DNA of 64,000 nt from Pseudomonas wayambapalatensis (GCA_014268975.2 CP077096.1:3633501-3697500), one strand, 5' to 3'; shown: positions 1 to 9,980, counted from the first letter of the stretch. The notes: a model not told the origin generated them from the letters alone. Translations and numbers: made by a program.

Positions 1-645
1 ATCCTCTGGGAAGCCTTCGCCAGCGGCAACACCAACCTGCTCTACGCAGGCCTGGTCGGTGCGTTCATGACCTCGCTGTACACCTTCCGCCTGATCTTCA
101 TCGCCTTCCACGGCGAAGCGAAGACCGAGGCCCACGCTGGCCACGGCATCAGCCACTGGCTGCCGCTGGGCGTGCTGATCGTGCTGTCGACCTTCGTCGG
201 CGCCTGGATCCACCCGCCGCTGGCAGGCGTGCTGCCTGAAAGCGCCGGCCACGCCGGTGGCGAAGCCAAGCATTCGCTGGAGATCGCCTCGGGCGCCATC
301 GCCATCGCCGGTATCCTGCTCGCTGCAGTGCTGTTCCTGGGCAAGCGTCGCCTGGTCACCGCGATCGCCAACAGCAGCATCGGTCGCGTCCTGTCGGCCT
401 GGTGGTTCGCCGCCTGGGGCTTCGACTGGATCTACGACAAGCTGTTCGTCAAACCTTACCTGCTGATCAGCCACATCCTGCGCAAGGACCCGGTTGACCG
501 CGGTATCGGCCTGATTCCTCGCATGGCTCGCGGCGGCCACGTCGCCATGAGCAAGACCGAGACCGGTCAGCTGCGCTGGTACACCGCCTCTATCGCCGTA
601 GGTGCCGTGCTCGTGCTCGGCGCCGTGGTAGTGGCCGCGGTATGA
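1..645 (+). CDS. nuoL: NADH-quinone oxidoreductase subunit L, 3' part
   Basis: This is the last 214 codons of the ND5-like proton-pumping subunit of respiratory complex I in the inner membrane. The reading frame is open from the first base of the window, so the true start lies upstream. Hydrophobic segments are visible around residues 20-40, 50-75 and 95-115 of the fragment, and one closes the protein near its C-terminus. A long amphipathic stretch typical of the NuoL tail lies between them. The identification rests mainly on its place directly ahead of nuoM and nuoN in the usual nuo order. The gap to nuoM is 58 bases. Confidence 0.93.
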   Translation: MLWEAFASGNTNLLYAGLVGAFMTSLYTFRLIFIAFHGEAKTEAHAGHGISHWLPLGVLIVLSTFVGAWIHPPLAGVLPESAGHAGGEAKHSLEIASGAIAIAGILLAAVLFLGKRRLVTAIANSSIGRVLSAWWFAAWGFDWIYDKLFVKPYLLISHILRKDPVDRGIGLIPRMARGGHVAMSKTETGQLRWYTASIAVGAVLVLGAVVVAAV

Positions 646-703
646 CCATGAATATTGCGAACCTCGCGAACCTTGCGACTCTGCGAAAGGAAACGAACCC
701 GTC

Positions 704-2236
704 ATGATTCTGCCTTGGCTGATCCTGATCCCCTTCATCGGCGGCTTCCTGTGCTGGCTGGGTGAGCGCTTCGGCGCCACCCTGCCACGCTGGATCGCGC
801 TGCTGACCATGTCCCTGCTGCTCGGTATCGGCCTGTGGCTGTGGGGCACCGGTGACTACACCCTCGCCCCCGCTCCGGGCGCCGAACCTGCCTGGGCTGT
901 GGAATACAAAGTCCAGTGGATCCAGCGCTTCGGCATCAGCATCCACCTGGCCCTGGACGGCCTGTCGCTGCTGATGATCCTGCTCACCGGCCTGCTCGGT
1001 GTGCTCTCGGTGCTGTGCTCGTGGAAAGAGATCCAGCGCCACGTCGGCTTCTTCCACCTCAACCTGATGTGGATCCTCGGCGGCGTGGTCGGTGTGTTCC
1101 TGGCGCTGGACCTGTTCCTGTTCTTCTTCTTCTGGGAAATGATGCTGGTGCCGATGTACTTCCTCATCGCGCTCTGGGGTCACAGCTCGGCAGACGGCAA
1201 GAAGACCCGGATCTACGCGGCGACCAAGTTCTTCATCTTCACCCAGGCCAGCGGCCTGATCATGCTGGTGGCGATCCTTGGCCTGGTGCTGGTCAACTAC
1301 AACGCCACCGGGGTGATCACCTTCAACTACAGCGACCTGCTCAAGGCACAGCTGCCGCCAGGTGTCGAATACCTGCTGATGCTGGGCTTCTTCATCGCCT
1401 TCGCGGTCAAGCTGCCAGTGGTTCCGTTCCACTCCTGGCTGCCTGACGCCCACGCCCAGGCGCCGACTGCAGGTTCCGTCGACCTCGCCGGCATCCTGCT
1501 GAAGACTGCGGCCTACGGCCTGCTGCGCTTCGCCCTGCCGCTGTTCCCGAACGCCTCGGCCGAGTTCGCGCCGATCGCCATGACCCTGGGCCTGATCGGT
1601 ATCTTCTACGGTGCCTTCCTGGCCTTCGCACAAACCGACATCAAGCGCCTGATCGCCTTCTCCAGCGTCTCGCACATGGGCTTCGTGCTGATCGGTATCT
1701 ATTCCGGCAGCCAGCAAGCCCTGCAGGGCGCGGTGATCCAGATGCTGGCCCACGGCCTGTCGGCTGCGGCGCTGTTCATCCTGTCCGGCCAGCTGTACGA
1801 GCGTCTGCACACCCGTGACATGCGCCAGATGGGTGGCCTGTGGCACCGCATCGCGTATCTGCCAGCCATCAGCCTGTTCTTCGCCGCCGCGTCGCTGGGC
1901 CTTCCGGGCACCGGCAACTTCGTCGGCGAGTTCCTGATTCTGATCGGCAGCTTCGCCCACGTGCCTTGGATCACCGTGATCGCCACCACCGGCCTCGTGT
2001 TCGGTTCGGTCTACTCGCTGATCATGATCCACCGCGCCTACTTCGGTCCGGCCAAGGCCGACACCGTGCTGGCCGGCATGGACGGACGCGAACTGATCAT
2101 GGTGCTGGGCCTGGCGGTGCTGCTGATCGTGCTGGGCGTCTACCCGCAGCCGTTCCTCGACACCTCTGCCGCCACCATGAGCGGTGTGCAGCAGTGGCTC
2201 GGTTCCGCTTTCACTCAACTCGCTTCGGCCCGGTAA
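704..2236 (+). CDS. nuoM: NADH-quinone oxidoreductase subunit M
   Basis: This 510-aa ND4 homologue is one of the three antiporter-like, proton-translocating membrane subunits of complex I. The length matches NuoM of other pseudomonads. About 14 hydrophobic helices are visible. The conserved stretch WEMMLVPMYFLIALWG (around residues 145-160) carries the key membrane glutamate. VPFHSWLPDAHAQAPTAGSV (around residues 240-260) is the family signature. A ribosome site (AAAGGAAA) precedes the ATG. It is followed 7 bases later by nuoN, so it is surely co-transcribed. Confidence 0.97.
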   Translation: MILPWLILIPFIGGFLCWLGERFGATLPRWIALLTMSLLLGIGLWLWGTGDYTLAPAPGAEPAWAVEYKVQWIQRFGISIHLALDGLSLLMILLTGLLGVLSVLCSWKEIQRHVGFFHLNLMWILGGVVGVFLALDLFLFFFFWEMMLVPMYFLIALWGHSSADGKKTRIYAATKFFIFTQASGLIMLVAILGLVLVNYNATGVITFNYSDLLKAQLPPGVEYLLMLGFFIAFAVKLPVVPFHSWLPDAHAQAPTAGSVDLAGILLKTAAYGLLRFALPLFPNASAEFAPIAMTLGLIGIFYGAFLAFAQTDIKRLIAFSSVSHMGFVLIGIYSGSQQALQGAVIQMLAHGLSAAALFILSGQLYERLHTRDMRQMGGLWHRIAYLPAISLFFAAASLGLPGTGNFVGEFLILIGSFAHVPWITVIATTGLVFGSVYSLIMIHRAYFGPAKADTVLAGMDGRELIMVLGLAVLLIVLGVYPQPFLDTSAATMSGVQQWLGSAFTQLASAR

Positions 2237-2243
2237 GAGCGCT

Positions 2244-3713
2244 ATGGAATTCACCACTCAACACTTCATCGCATTGGCGCCGATGCTGATCACCACCATC
2301 ACCACGGTGGTGGTGATGCTGGCGATCGCCTGGAAGCGCAACCACTCGCAGACCTTCCTGCTGTCCACCGTGGGCCTGAACCTGGCCCTGCTGTCGATCC
2401 TGCCGGCACTGAAAGTCGCACCGCTGGCGGTCACCTCGCTGGTGACCATCGACAAGTTCGCCTGCCTGTACATGGCGATCATCCTGGTGGCCACCCTGGC
2501 CTGCGTCACCCTTGCCCACGCCTACCTGGGCGAAGGCTCCAAGGGCTTCCCAGGCAACCGTGAAGAACTCTACCTGCTGCTGCTGATGTCGGCGCTCGGT
2601 GGCCTGGTGCTGGTCAGCGCCAACCACCTGGCGGGCCTGTTCATCGGCCTGGAGCTGCTGTCGGTGCCGGTCTACGGCCTGGTAGCCTATGCGTTCTTCA
2701 ACAAGCGTTCGCTGGAAGCCGGCATCAAGTACATGGTGCTTTCGGCTGCAGGTTCGGCCTTCCTGCTGTTCGGCATGGCCCTGCTCTACGCCGATGCCGG
2801 CGCCCTGACCTTCGATCAGCTGGGCAAGGCCCTGGCCGCCACCAGCATGCCAAGCCTGCTGGCACAGCTGGGCCTGGGCATGATGCTGGTAGGCCTGGCC
2901 TTCAAGCTGTCGCTCGTGCCTTTCCACTTGTGGACTCCGGACGTGTACGAAGGTGCTCCGGCACCGGTCGCCGCCTTCCTGGCCACCGCCAGCAAGGTTG
3001 CGGTGTTCGCCGTGGTCGTGCGCCTGTTCATGCTCTCCCCTGCCGCCAGCAGTGGCGTGCTGAGCACCGTACTGGCGGTGATCGCCGTCGCCTCGATCCT
3101 GGTCGGTAACCTGCTGGCGCTGACCCAGAGCAACCTCAAGCGTCTGCTGGGTTACTCGTCCATCGCCCACTTCGGTTACCTGGTCATCGCCCTGGTGGCG
3201 AGCAAGGGCCTGGCACTGGAGGCCATGGGCGTGTACCTGGTCACCTACGTGATCACCAGCCTGGGCGCCTTCGGCGTGATCACCCTGATGTCCTCGCCGT
3301 ACGCCGGCCGTGACGCCGACGCGCTGTACGAGTACCGCGGCCTGTTCTGGCGCCGTCCGTACCTGACCGCGGTACTGACCGTGATGATGCTGTCGCTGGC
3401 CGGTATCCCGCTGACCGCAGGCTTCATCGGCAAGTTCTACATCATCGCCACTGGCGTCGAGTCGCACCTGTGGTGGCTGGTCGGTGCACTGGTGATCGGT
3501 AGCGCCATCGGCGTGTACTACTACCTGCGGGTCATGGTGACCCTGTACCTGGTAGAACCGAACCTGCGTCGTCACGATGCTCCGCTGAAGTGGGAACAGC
3601 GTACCGGTGGCGTGATGCTGCTGGCCGTTGCGATCCTGGCCTTCGTGCTGGGTGTCTACCCGCAGCCGTTGCTGGAACTGGTTCAGCAGGCTGGCCTGCA
3701 CCTGGTAGGCTGA
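2244..3713 (+). CDS. nuoN: NADH-quinone oxidoreductase subunit N
   Basis: This 489-aa ND2 homologue is the last gene of the nuo operon and an antiporter-like membrane subunit of complex I. The start is the ATG of MEFTTQHFIALAPML, 7 bases after the nuoM stop. A longer frame beginning at 2184 would overlap nuoM and has no support. About 14 membrane helices are visible. VPFHLWTPDVYEGAPAPV (about residues 225-242) is the ND2-type equivalent of the NuoM signature, and LKRLLGYSSIAHFGY lies around residue 300. A strong hairpin terminator follows 17 bases after the stop. Confidence 0.97.
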   Translation: MEFTTQHFIALAPMLITTITTVVVMLAIAWKRNHSQTFLLSTVGLNLALLSILPALKVAPLAVTSLVTIDKFACLYMAIILVATLACVTLAHAYLGEGSKGFPGNREELYLLLLMSALGGLVLVSANHLAGLFIGLELLSVPVYGLVAYAFFNKRSLEAGIKYMVLSAAGSAFLLFGMALLYADAGALTFDQLGKALAATSMPSLLAQLGLGMMLVGLAFKLSLVPFHLWTPDVYEGAPAPVAAFLATASKVAVFAVVVRLFMLSPAASSGVLSTVLAVIAVASILVGNLLALTQSNLKRLLGYSSIAHFGYLVIALVASKGLALEAMGVYLVTYVITSLGAFGVITLMSSPYAGRDADALYEYRGLFWRRPYLTAVLTVMMLSLAGIPLTAGFIGKFYIIATGVESHLWWLVGALVIGSAIGVYYYLRVMVTLYLVEPNLRRHDAPLKWEQRTGGVMLLAVAILAFVLGVYPQPLLELVQQAGLHLVG

Positions 3714-3730
3714 TTCGTTCTGCGCTGCAT

Positions 3731-3760
3731 CAAGACACCCCGCCTCGGCGGGGTGTCTTG
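3731..3760 (+). terminator. Terminator of the nuo operon
   Basis: A perfect 14-bp inverted repeat (CAAGACACCCCGCC, loop TC) lies 17 bases after the nuoN stop. The T-rich tail is short (TTGTTTC). Being symmetrical, it may also stop transcripts of the convergent GH15 gene. Confidence 0.85.
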
Positions 3761-3791
3761 TTTCTGGCACCGGCAAAACCGGCCAGCGCCT

Positions 3792-5588
3792 TCAACCACA
3801 ACGGGCACGGTCCCACGCCGGGCACTGAGCTCGGTGCAGGTTCAACGCGGTATTGATGATGCCGATGTGGCTGAACGCCTGCGGAAAATTCCCCAGCATC
3901 CGCTGGCCGAGCGGATCGTACTGCTCGGCCAGCAAGCCCACGTCATTGCACAGCCCGGTCAGGCGGTCATACAACGCCTGCGCCTGTTCCTGGCGCCCCA
4001 ACAGCACATACACATCAGCCAACCAGAACGAACACACCAGGAAAGTCCCCTCCCCCGGCGTCAGGCCATCGCTGCAACTGTCGCTGTCGTAACGCAGCAA
4101 CAAACCATTTTTCAGCAGGCGACGTTCGATCTGTTCCAGTGTCCGCAAGAAACGCGGATCCTCCGCCGGCAGAAAACCGGTCAGGGCAATTTGCAGAAGA
4201 CTGGCGTCGAGCTCGTCTGAACCATAGGCCTGCACGAAGTACTGCCCACCAGCATCCAGCCCTTGCTCGCACACCTCTCGGTGAATCTGCTCGGCCACCT
4301 GACGATAGTGCCGCCCCCGCTCGCGATCCTCCTCGGTGGTTTCAGCCAGCCCAGCCGCGCGGTCGAACGCAACCCAGGCCATCACCTTCGAATGCACGAA
4401 CTGCTGACGACCGCCACGCACCTCCCAGATACCTTCGTCGGGCTCGCGCCAGATGCGCTCCACATACGGCATGATCAGCCGGGCGATTGCGGCACTGCGA
4501 GGGTGACGAGGCAGCCCGCCCTTGATCGCCTGGGCCATGGCATCGGCCACCTCACCATAGATATCCAGCTGGCGCTGCCCGGAGGCGGCGTTGCCGATGC
4601 GCACCGGGCTCGAGCGTTCATAGCCGGCCAGCCAGGGCAAGGTGAACTCCCCCAGGTCGCGCTCGCCTGCCAGGCCATACATGATCTGCATCTGCTCCGG
4701 GTTTCCGGCCACCGAGCGCAGCAACCATTCGCGCCAGGCCTGCGCTTCATCGAAATACCCCAGGTTCATGAACGCCAGCAGGGTCATGGTGGCGTCCCGC
4801 AACCAGCAATAGCGATAGTCCCAATTGCGTTCACCCCCGATGCGCTCGGGCAACGAAGTGGTGGCCGCAGCGACGATCCCGCCGGTGGGCGCATAGGTGA
4901 GCGCCTTGAGGGTCAACAGCGAGCGACGCACCTGGGCACTGTGCGGCCCTAAGTCGGGGCAGCGTGCAGCGAAGTCCTGCCAGTGCGCCAGGGTGTCGGC
5001 CAGCGCCTGATCGGCGTCGAAATCCGGTGTGTCGGGCAGGTGCGAGGGTTGATGACGCAAGGCGAACACATGGCGCTCGCCTGCGCCCACATGAAAACGG
5101 CAGACGCTGTGATGGTCCATCGCATGCAGCCCGACCGTGCTGCGCAGGATCAGCCGGTCGGGGCCGGCAACGGCACTGAGGGTCAGTGGATCGAGCCGCT
5201 CCACCCAGGGGACACTGCGGCCATAGTCGAAGCGCAGCACCAGATCGAGTTCGAATCGGGTTTCTCCCGAGAGGCCTTCGACGATACGCAGCACGGCGTT
5301 TGGTTCACCCAGGGGCATGCAGTCGAGTACCCGGGCACGACCACTGGCAGTGGTCCAGGTGGTTTCCAGGACCAGGGTATCGCCCAGGTACTGCCGACTG
5401 CACTGCTCCACCGAGTCGCTGGGCGCCAGGCGCCAGCGACCATTCTCTTCATTGCCGAGCAACGCGGCGAACACCGCAGGGGCGTCGAAACGAGGCAGGC
5501 ACAACCAGTCGATCGAACCATCGCGGCTGACCAGGGCTGCGCTGCGGCAGTTGCCAAGCAGGGCATAGTCTTCGATGTGCGCGGGCAT
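3792..5588 (-). CDS. Glycoside hydrolase family 15 (glucoamylase/trehalase-like)
   Basis: This 598-aa cytoplasmic protein has no signal peptide. The N-terminal block MPAHIEDYALLGNCRSAALV and DGSIDWLCLPRFD is typical of bacterial GH15 proteins, with a beta-sandwich domain (about 1-200) before the (alpha/alpha)6 catalytic barrel. NWDYRYCWLRDA is the conserved substrate-pocket block. The glutamates in DEGIWEVRGG and GEGTFL fit the two catalytic acids. The start chosen has AGGAGCTCCA just upstream; a frame extending to 5684 lacks this. Family members hydrolyse terminal alpha-glucosyl bonds in trehalose or malto-oligosaccharides, and the substrate cannot be decided here. It converges on nuoN and is divergent from the SLC13 permease gene. 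Confidence 0.88.
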   Translation of the reverse strand: MPAHIEDYALLGNCRSAALVSRDGSIDWLCLPRFDAPAVFAALLGNEENGRWRLAPSDSVEQCSRQYLGDTLVLETTWTTASGRARVLDCMPLGEPNAVLRIVEGLSGETRFELDLVLRFDYGRSVPWVERLDPLTLSAVAGPDRLILRSTVGLHAMDHHSVCRFHVGAGERHVFALRHQPSHLPDTPDFDADQALADTLAHWQDFAARCPDLGPHSAQVRRSLLTLKALTYAPTGGIVAAATTSLPERIGGERNWDYRYCWLRDATMTLLAFMNLGYFDEAQAWREWLLRSVAGNPEQMQIMYGLAGERDLGEFTLPWLAGYERSSPVRIGNAASGQRQLDIYGEVADAMAQAIKGGLPRHPRSAAIARLIMPYVERIWREPDEGIWEVRGGRQQFVHSKVMAWVAFDRAAGLAETTEEDRERGRHYRQVAEQIHREVCEQGLDAGGQYFVQAYGSDELDASLLQIALTGFLPAEDPRFLRTLEQIERRLLKNGLLLRYDSDSCSDGLTPGEGTFLVCSFWLADVYVLLGRQEQAQALYDRLTGLCNDVGLLAEQYDPLGQRMLGNFPQAFSHIGIINTALNLHRAQCPAWDRARCG

Positions 5589-5750
5589 TGGAGCTCCTTG
5601 GATTGAGGCTTGGGTTCGCTCTATTGTTTGTGACCACAACCGAGCACGCTTTGCGCCCCTCGCCCGAATCCTGCAGTACATCAACGACGTCGCCCGCCTG
5701 GCCTGCTACTGTTCTCCCCAGCCCCAACCCGTGAAGGATCACCCTGCCCC

Positions 5751-7583
5751 ATGTCTTCAGACCTGCTCCTGGTCCTCGGCCTGCTCGCCATCGTCGTCAC
5801 CCTGTTCATCCTCAATCGCCCCCGCATGGATGTGGTTGCGCTGCTGGTGATCCTGTTTCTGCCGCTGTCCGGCATCCTCACCGTCGAACAGGCCCTGGCC
5901 GGCTTCAGCGATCCCAACGTGGTGCTCATCGCCGCATTGTTCGTGATCGGCGAAGGCCTGGTGCGCACCGGTATCGCCTACCGCATCGGCGACTGGATGA
6001 GCGAGCGCGCTGGCAACAGCGAGGCCCGCTTGCTGGTGCTGTTGATGGTCGCGGTCGCCGGGCTTGGCTCGGTCATGAGTTCGACTGGGGTGGTGGCGAT
6101 CTTCATCCCGGTGGTGCTCAGCATCGCCGCGCGCCTCAAGTGCTCACCGAGCCGCCTGATGATGCCGCTGAGCTTCGCCGGCCTGATCAGCGGCATGCTC
6201 AGCCTGGTGGCGACGCCACCGAACGTGGTGGTGCACAGCGAGCTGGTGCGCCACGGGCTGGAAGGCTTCAATTTCTTCAGTTTCACCCCGTTCGGCCTGG
6301 TCATACTGGTGCTGGGTGTGGGCTACATGCTGCTGACCCGCCACTGGCTCAACGGCGAAGTGCGCAAGGACGGTCGTAGCGAAAGCCGCCGCACCCTGCT
6401 CGACCTGGTACTGGACTACAAACTCAGCGGTCGCGAGCGGCGGCTGCGCATCCGCCCGCATTCGCCACTGATCGGCCATACCCTAGGCGAGCTCGAGTTG
6501 CGTACCCGCCATGGCGCCAATGTGGTCGGCATCGAGCGCCAGCACAAATTCACCACCCGGGTGATCGCCGCCGACTCCGGCACCCTGCTGCAACAGGGCG
6601 ATGTGCTGCTGCTCGACCTGTTCGCCAATCGCGACGACCTGCGCAGCCTGTGCCAGACCATGCAACTGGAACCCCTGCACTTCAAGGCCGCCTACTTCAT
6701 CGATCAATCACAGGAAGTGGGCATGGCCGAGATCTCGCTGCCGCCAGGCTCGCAACTGATCGGCAAGACTATCCTGGAGCTGGCCTTTCGCAGCCGCTAC
6801 GGCCTCAATGTGGTCGGCCTGCGCCGCGAGCAGAGCGCCGTCGAAGCACAACTGGTGGAGGAGAAACTGCGCCTGGGCGACACCCTGCTGGTCATCGGCC
6901 CCTGGAAAGCCGTGCGCCAGTTGCAAAGCCAGCCGCGCGACTTTCTGGTGCTGAGCCTGCCAGCCGAAATCGATCAGGTCGCCCCTGCCCGCACCCGTGC
7001 TCCCCAAGCCCTGCTGAGCCTGGCGGTGATGGTCGGGCTGATGGTCAGCGGCCTGGTACCCAATGTCCTCGCTGCGCTGATCGGCTGCCTGTTGATGGGC
7101 GCCGGGCGCTGTATCGACATGAACAGCGCCTACCGCGCGATCCATTGGCAAAGCCTGGTACTGATCGTCGGCATGCTGCCCTTCGCCCTGGCGCTGCAGA
7201 AGACCGGCGGTATCGACCTGGCCGTGACCGGGCTGGTCGGCCTGCTCGGCGGTGCCGGCCCGCAGGCCATCCTTGCCTGCCTGTTCGCCCTCACCGCCGT
7301 GATCGGGCTGTTCATCTCCAACACGGCAACGGCAGTACTCATGGCCCCGGTTGCGATCAGCACGGCGCAGCAACTGGGCATGTCGCCGTATCCCTTCGCC
7401 ATGACCGTGGCCCTGGCCGCCTCGGCAGCATTCATGACGCCGGTGTCCTCACCGGTCAACACCCTGGTGCTCGGCCCTGGCCAGTACCGCTTCGCCGATT
7501 TCGTCAAGGTCGGTGTGCCATTCACCCTGCTGGTGATGGTGGTGACCGTGGTGATGGTGCCCTGGTTCTTCGGATTGCAGTGA
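5751..7583 (+). CDS. SLC13-family permease with two TrkA-C domains
   Basis: This 610-aa inner-membrane transporter has N-terminal helices (about 1-190), a soluble insert with two successive RCK_C/TrkA-C domains, and C-terminal helices (about 405-610). The domains begin near RPHSPLIGHTLGELELR (about residue 230) and LPPGSQLIGKTILELAFRSR (about residue 330). The tail MTPVSSPVNTLVLGPG is the SLC13/ArsB-superfamily signature. Members carry sulfate, dicarboxylates or other anions with Na+ or H+, and the TrkA-C pair probably binds a regulatory ligand. The substrate is not evident. GAAGGATC precedes the ATG. It is monocistronic. Confidence 0.85.
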   Translation: MSSDLLLVLGLLAIVVTLFILNRPRMDVVALLVILFLPLSGILTVEQALAGFSDPNVVLIAALFVIGEGLVRTGIAYRIGDWMSERAGNSEARLLVLLMVAVAGLGSVMSSTGVVAIFIPVVLSIAARLKCSPSRLMMPLSFAGLISGMLSLVATPPNVVVHSELVRHGLEGFNFFSFTPFGLVILVLGVGYMLLTRHWLNGEVRKDGRSESRRTLLDLVLDYKLSGRERRLRIRPHSPLIGHTLGELELRTRHGANVVGIERQHKFTTRVIAADSGTLLQQGDVLLLDLFANRDDLRSLCQTMQLEPLHFKAAYFIDQSQEVGMAEISLPPGSQLIGKTILELAFRSRYGLNVVGLRREQSAVEAQLVEEKLRLGDTLLVIGPWKAVRQLQSQPRDFLVLSLPAEIDQVAPARTRAPQALLSLAVMVGLMVSGLVPNVLAALIGCLLMGAGRCIDMNSAYRAIHWQSLVLIVGMLPFALALQKTGGIDLAVTGLVGLLGGAGPQAILACLFALTAVIGLFISNTATAVLMAPVAISTAQQLGMSPYPFAMTVALAASAAFMTPVSSPVNTLVLGPGQYRFADFVKVGVPFTLLVMVVTVVMVPWFFGLQ

Positions 7584-7744
7584 CCAGGATGTTTACCTGT
7601 AGCAAACGTGAAATATCAGGGAGGATCGGCGCAAATTAATATCCAATTGACATCAATTCGCTTCCTGAACCACACTGCGATCTATCTGTCCCAGGTGTTA
7701 GCTGCAGTCGTCCTGGATTACGTTTGCGCTTGTCGGTCGAGCCC

Positions 7745-9148
7745 ATGGTGTTTTCAGCCCAGTCGCGCCTGCTGCCTCCCTTGATCCTGTTCGGTCTGAC
7801 CTTCGCCCTGACGCTGGGCGGTATCCTGGCCCGACCGATCGAGTCCCTGTCGCTGTTCTGGCCGGTCAATGCCGTGTTGGCCGGGATGCTGCTGCGCCAC
7901 CCCCGCCAGGGCAGCATCCTGGGCATCGCCCTGATGTACCTGGCGATGGTCAGTGCCGACCTGATCTGTGGCAGCGAGTGGCGCCCCGCCCTGTGGTTCA
8001 ACCTGTGCAACGTCGGTGCGATCGTCACCCTCTGGCGTCTGCTGGCGCACTTGCCCCGCCCCCATCGGCGACTGCGTACACCCCATGGCGTGCTCCGCGT
8101 ATTCGCTGCCTGTGCCGCAGGGGCCGTGGTGGCTGCAAGCCTCGCATGCGTCATGGCCGCCCCCTGGTTCGATCAGTCATTGCGCACCACCTGGCTGGCC
8201 TGGTTCAGCGAACAGTTCTCCACCAGCGTACTCGTGTTGCCAATCATGCTCACCGCGCCGTCGCTACCGGCACTACTGCGCAGCGGAGGACAGCCTGTGC
8301 GACTGGCACCCTTGCTGGTGCTGCTGGCTTCGCTGGTACTCAGTATCGTTTTCGGCGGCCCTGGCGCAATCGCCTTCCCCATTTCTGCGCTGCTGTGGTG
8401 CGCCCTGAGCTATTCCCCTTTTCTGCTCTCGCTGCTGACGCTGACAGCAGGCAGCACCCTCATCGTTGCCGTGGCCCAGAACCTGATGCATTTCAGCGTG
8501 CCGCAGAGTGAGCCGGGCGTCACGGCACTGATGTCGGCTCGCCTGGGCATCGCCATGCTGGTGCTCGGGCCGCTGGTAGTGGCCTGTGTCAGCAATGCCA
8601 ACCGCGCCCTGCTGTCGCGCCTGGCGCACCAGGCGACCATCGATCACCTGACCGGCGCCCTGACCCGCAGCGCCTTCACCCGCCAGGCCAACGCCCTGCT
8701 GGAAGGCCGGCAGCAGCATGCCCAGGCGCTGCCGCTGACCTTGATGATGCTCGATATCGACTACTTCAAGGCGATCAATGACCGCCATGGCCACGCGGTC
8801 GGCGACCACGTCCTGCGCCAATGTGCCAGTGCATTGCAGGAACAATTGCACGACGGCGAACTGTTCGCTCGCCTGGGTGGCGAGGAATTCGTCATCGTCG
8901 TTCCGGGGCTCGCGCCCGAACAGGCTGCGTTCACTGCCGAGCGTATGCGCCGCGCCGTGCAGGACCTGCAGATGGTGCAGGGTGAGACGCAGCTGCGGAT
9001 CACCGTGAGCATCGGTGTAAGTGGCTGCAACGACAGCCAGCCGACAGCCGACCTTGATGCCTTGCTCGCCGATGCCGACCAGGCGCTGTATCGCGCCAAG
9101 GCCCATGGCCGCAATCGTGTCGAGCAGGCCCAGCGCCAGGTGGTCTGA
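7745..9148 (+). CDS. MASE1-domain diguanylate cyclase
   Basis: This is a 467-aa membrane protein. About eight hydrophobic helices with MASE1 character fill residues 10-295. A GGDEF domain follows, opening with DHLTGALTRSAFTRQANALL, with LDIDYFKAINDRHGHAVGD and an active GGEEF at residues 378-382. It should make cyclic di-GMP at the inner membrane in response to an unknown signal. The residues at the usual inhibitory-site position five places before GGEEF read HDGE rather than RxxD, so product inhibition at that site is not expected. The ATG at 7745 is chosen; an in-frame TTG at 7724 is possible. Confidence 0.9.
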   Translation: MVFSAQSRLLPPLILFGLTFALTLGGILARPIESLSLFWPVNAVLAGMLLRHPRQGSILGIALMYLAMVSADLICGSEWRPALWFNLCNVGAIVTLWRLLAHLPRPHRRLRTPHGVLRVFAACAAGAVVAASLACVMAAPWFDQSLRTTWLAWFSEQFSTSVLVLPIMLTAPSLPALLRSGGQPVRLAPLLVLLASLVLSIVFGGPGAIAFPISALLWCALSYSPFLLSLLTLTAGSTLIVAVAQNLMHFSVPQSEPGVTALMSARLGIAMLVLGPLVVACVSNANRALLSRLAHQATIDHLTGALTRSAFTRQANALLEGRQQHAQALPLTLMMLDIDYFKAINDRHGHAVGDHVLRQCASALQEQLHDGELFARLGGEEFVIVVPGLAPEQAAFTAERMRRAVQDLQMVQGETQLRITVSIGVSGCNDSQPTADLDALLADADQALYRAKAHGRNRVEQAQRQVV

Positions 9149-9149
9149 G

Positions 9150-9908
9150 TCAGCCGATCAGATCCCAGGAAAGCTTGGCGATCAGCACGCACAGCAGTAC
9201 CAGGAACAGGCCCCGCACGAACCCAGCCCCTTTGCGTACCGCCAACCAGGTGCCCGTCAGAGCCCCCAGGATGTTGAACACCGCCATCGGCAATGCAATG
9301 GCCCACAGCACGTTACCCGAGGGAATGAAGAACACCAGTGCGGCCAGATTGGTGGCGATGTTCACCAGCTTGGCCGACGCCGAGGCGTGGAGAAAATCCA
9401 GGGCGAAAAAGCGGATGAACAGGAAGATCAGGAAGCTGCCCGTTCCAGGGCCGAACAGACCGTCATAGAAACCAATGGCACCGCCGATCAGTACCGCCAG
9501 GCACTGCTCCTTGCGGCCGATTCGCGTCGGCGTGTGCAAGGCCCCGAAATCTTTCTTGCAGAAGGTGTAGATCGCCATCAACACGATCAGCACCAGCACC
9601 GCCGGGCGCATCACGCTGGGAGGCACCAACGACACGGTCGCGGCCCCTGCGAACGACATGACAAAGGCACTGGCCATCGCCGGCACGATCAGCCCCCAGT
9701 CGAGTCTGACCTTGCGAATGAACGAGCGCGCGGCGAAGGCCGTGCCGCACACCGACGCGAACTTGTTGGTGCCCAACAGCGCCGCCGGTTGAGCACCGGG
9801 CAGCACATTGAACAGTGCAGGAATCTGAATCAGCCCGCCACCGCCGACCGCAGCATCGATCAATCCGGCAGCGAACGCGAACAGGGACAACAGGACGATA
9901 TCCGTCAT
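9150..9908 (-). CDS. TauE/SafE family anion exporter
   Basis: This 252-aa polytopic membrane protein of the TauE/SafE (DUF81) family has about eight helices. The N-terminus MTDIVLLSLFAFAAGLIDAA runs into the glycine-rich VGGGGLIQIPAL and then LLGTNKFASVCGT, the conserved family motifs, which recur in the second half as GFYDGLFGPGTGSFL. Members export sulfite, sulfoacetate or related organosulfur anions. The start at MTDIV (9908) is preferred to an upstream frame. It overlaps nothing and stands divergent from a LysR regulator that may control it. Confidence 0.9.
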   Translation of the reverse strand: MTDIVLLSLFAFAAGLIDAAVGGGGLIQIPALFNVLPGAQPAALLGTNKFASVCGTAFAARSFIRKVRLDWGLIVPAMASAFVMSFAGAATVSLVPPSVMRPAVLVLIVLMAIYTFCKKDFGALHTPTRIGRKEQCLAVLIGGAIGFYDGLFGPGTGSFLIFLFIRFFALDFLHASASAKLVNIATNLAALVFFIPSGNVLWAIALPMAVFNILGALTGTWLAVRKGAGFVRGLFLVLLCVLIAKLSWDLIG

Positions 9909-9980
9909 TTGAGAAGTTCCAGGCAGGGAAAGCGTGCCCAAAGCCTAATCAAACGGCCGCACCTGTGTTGAAATGCCATA

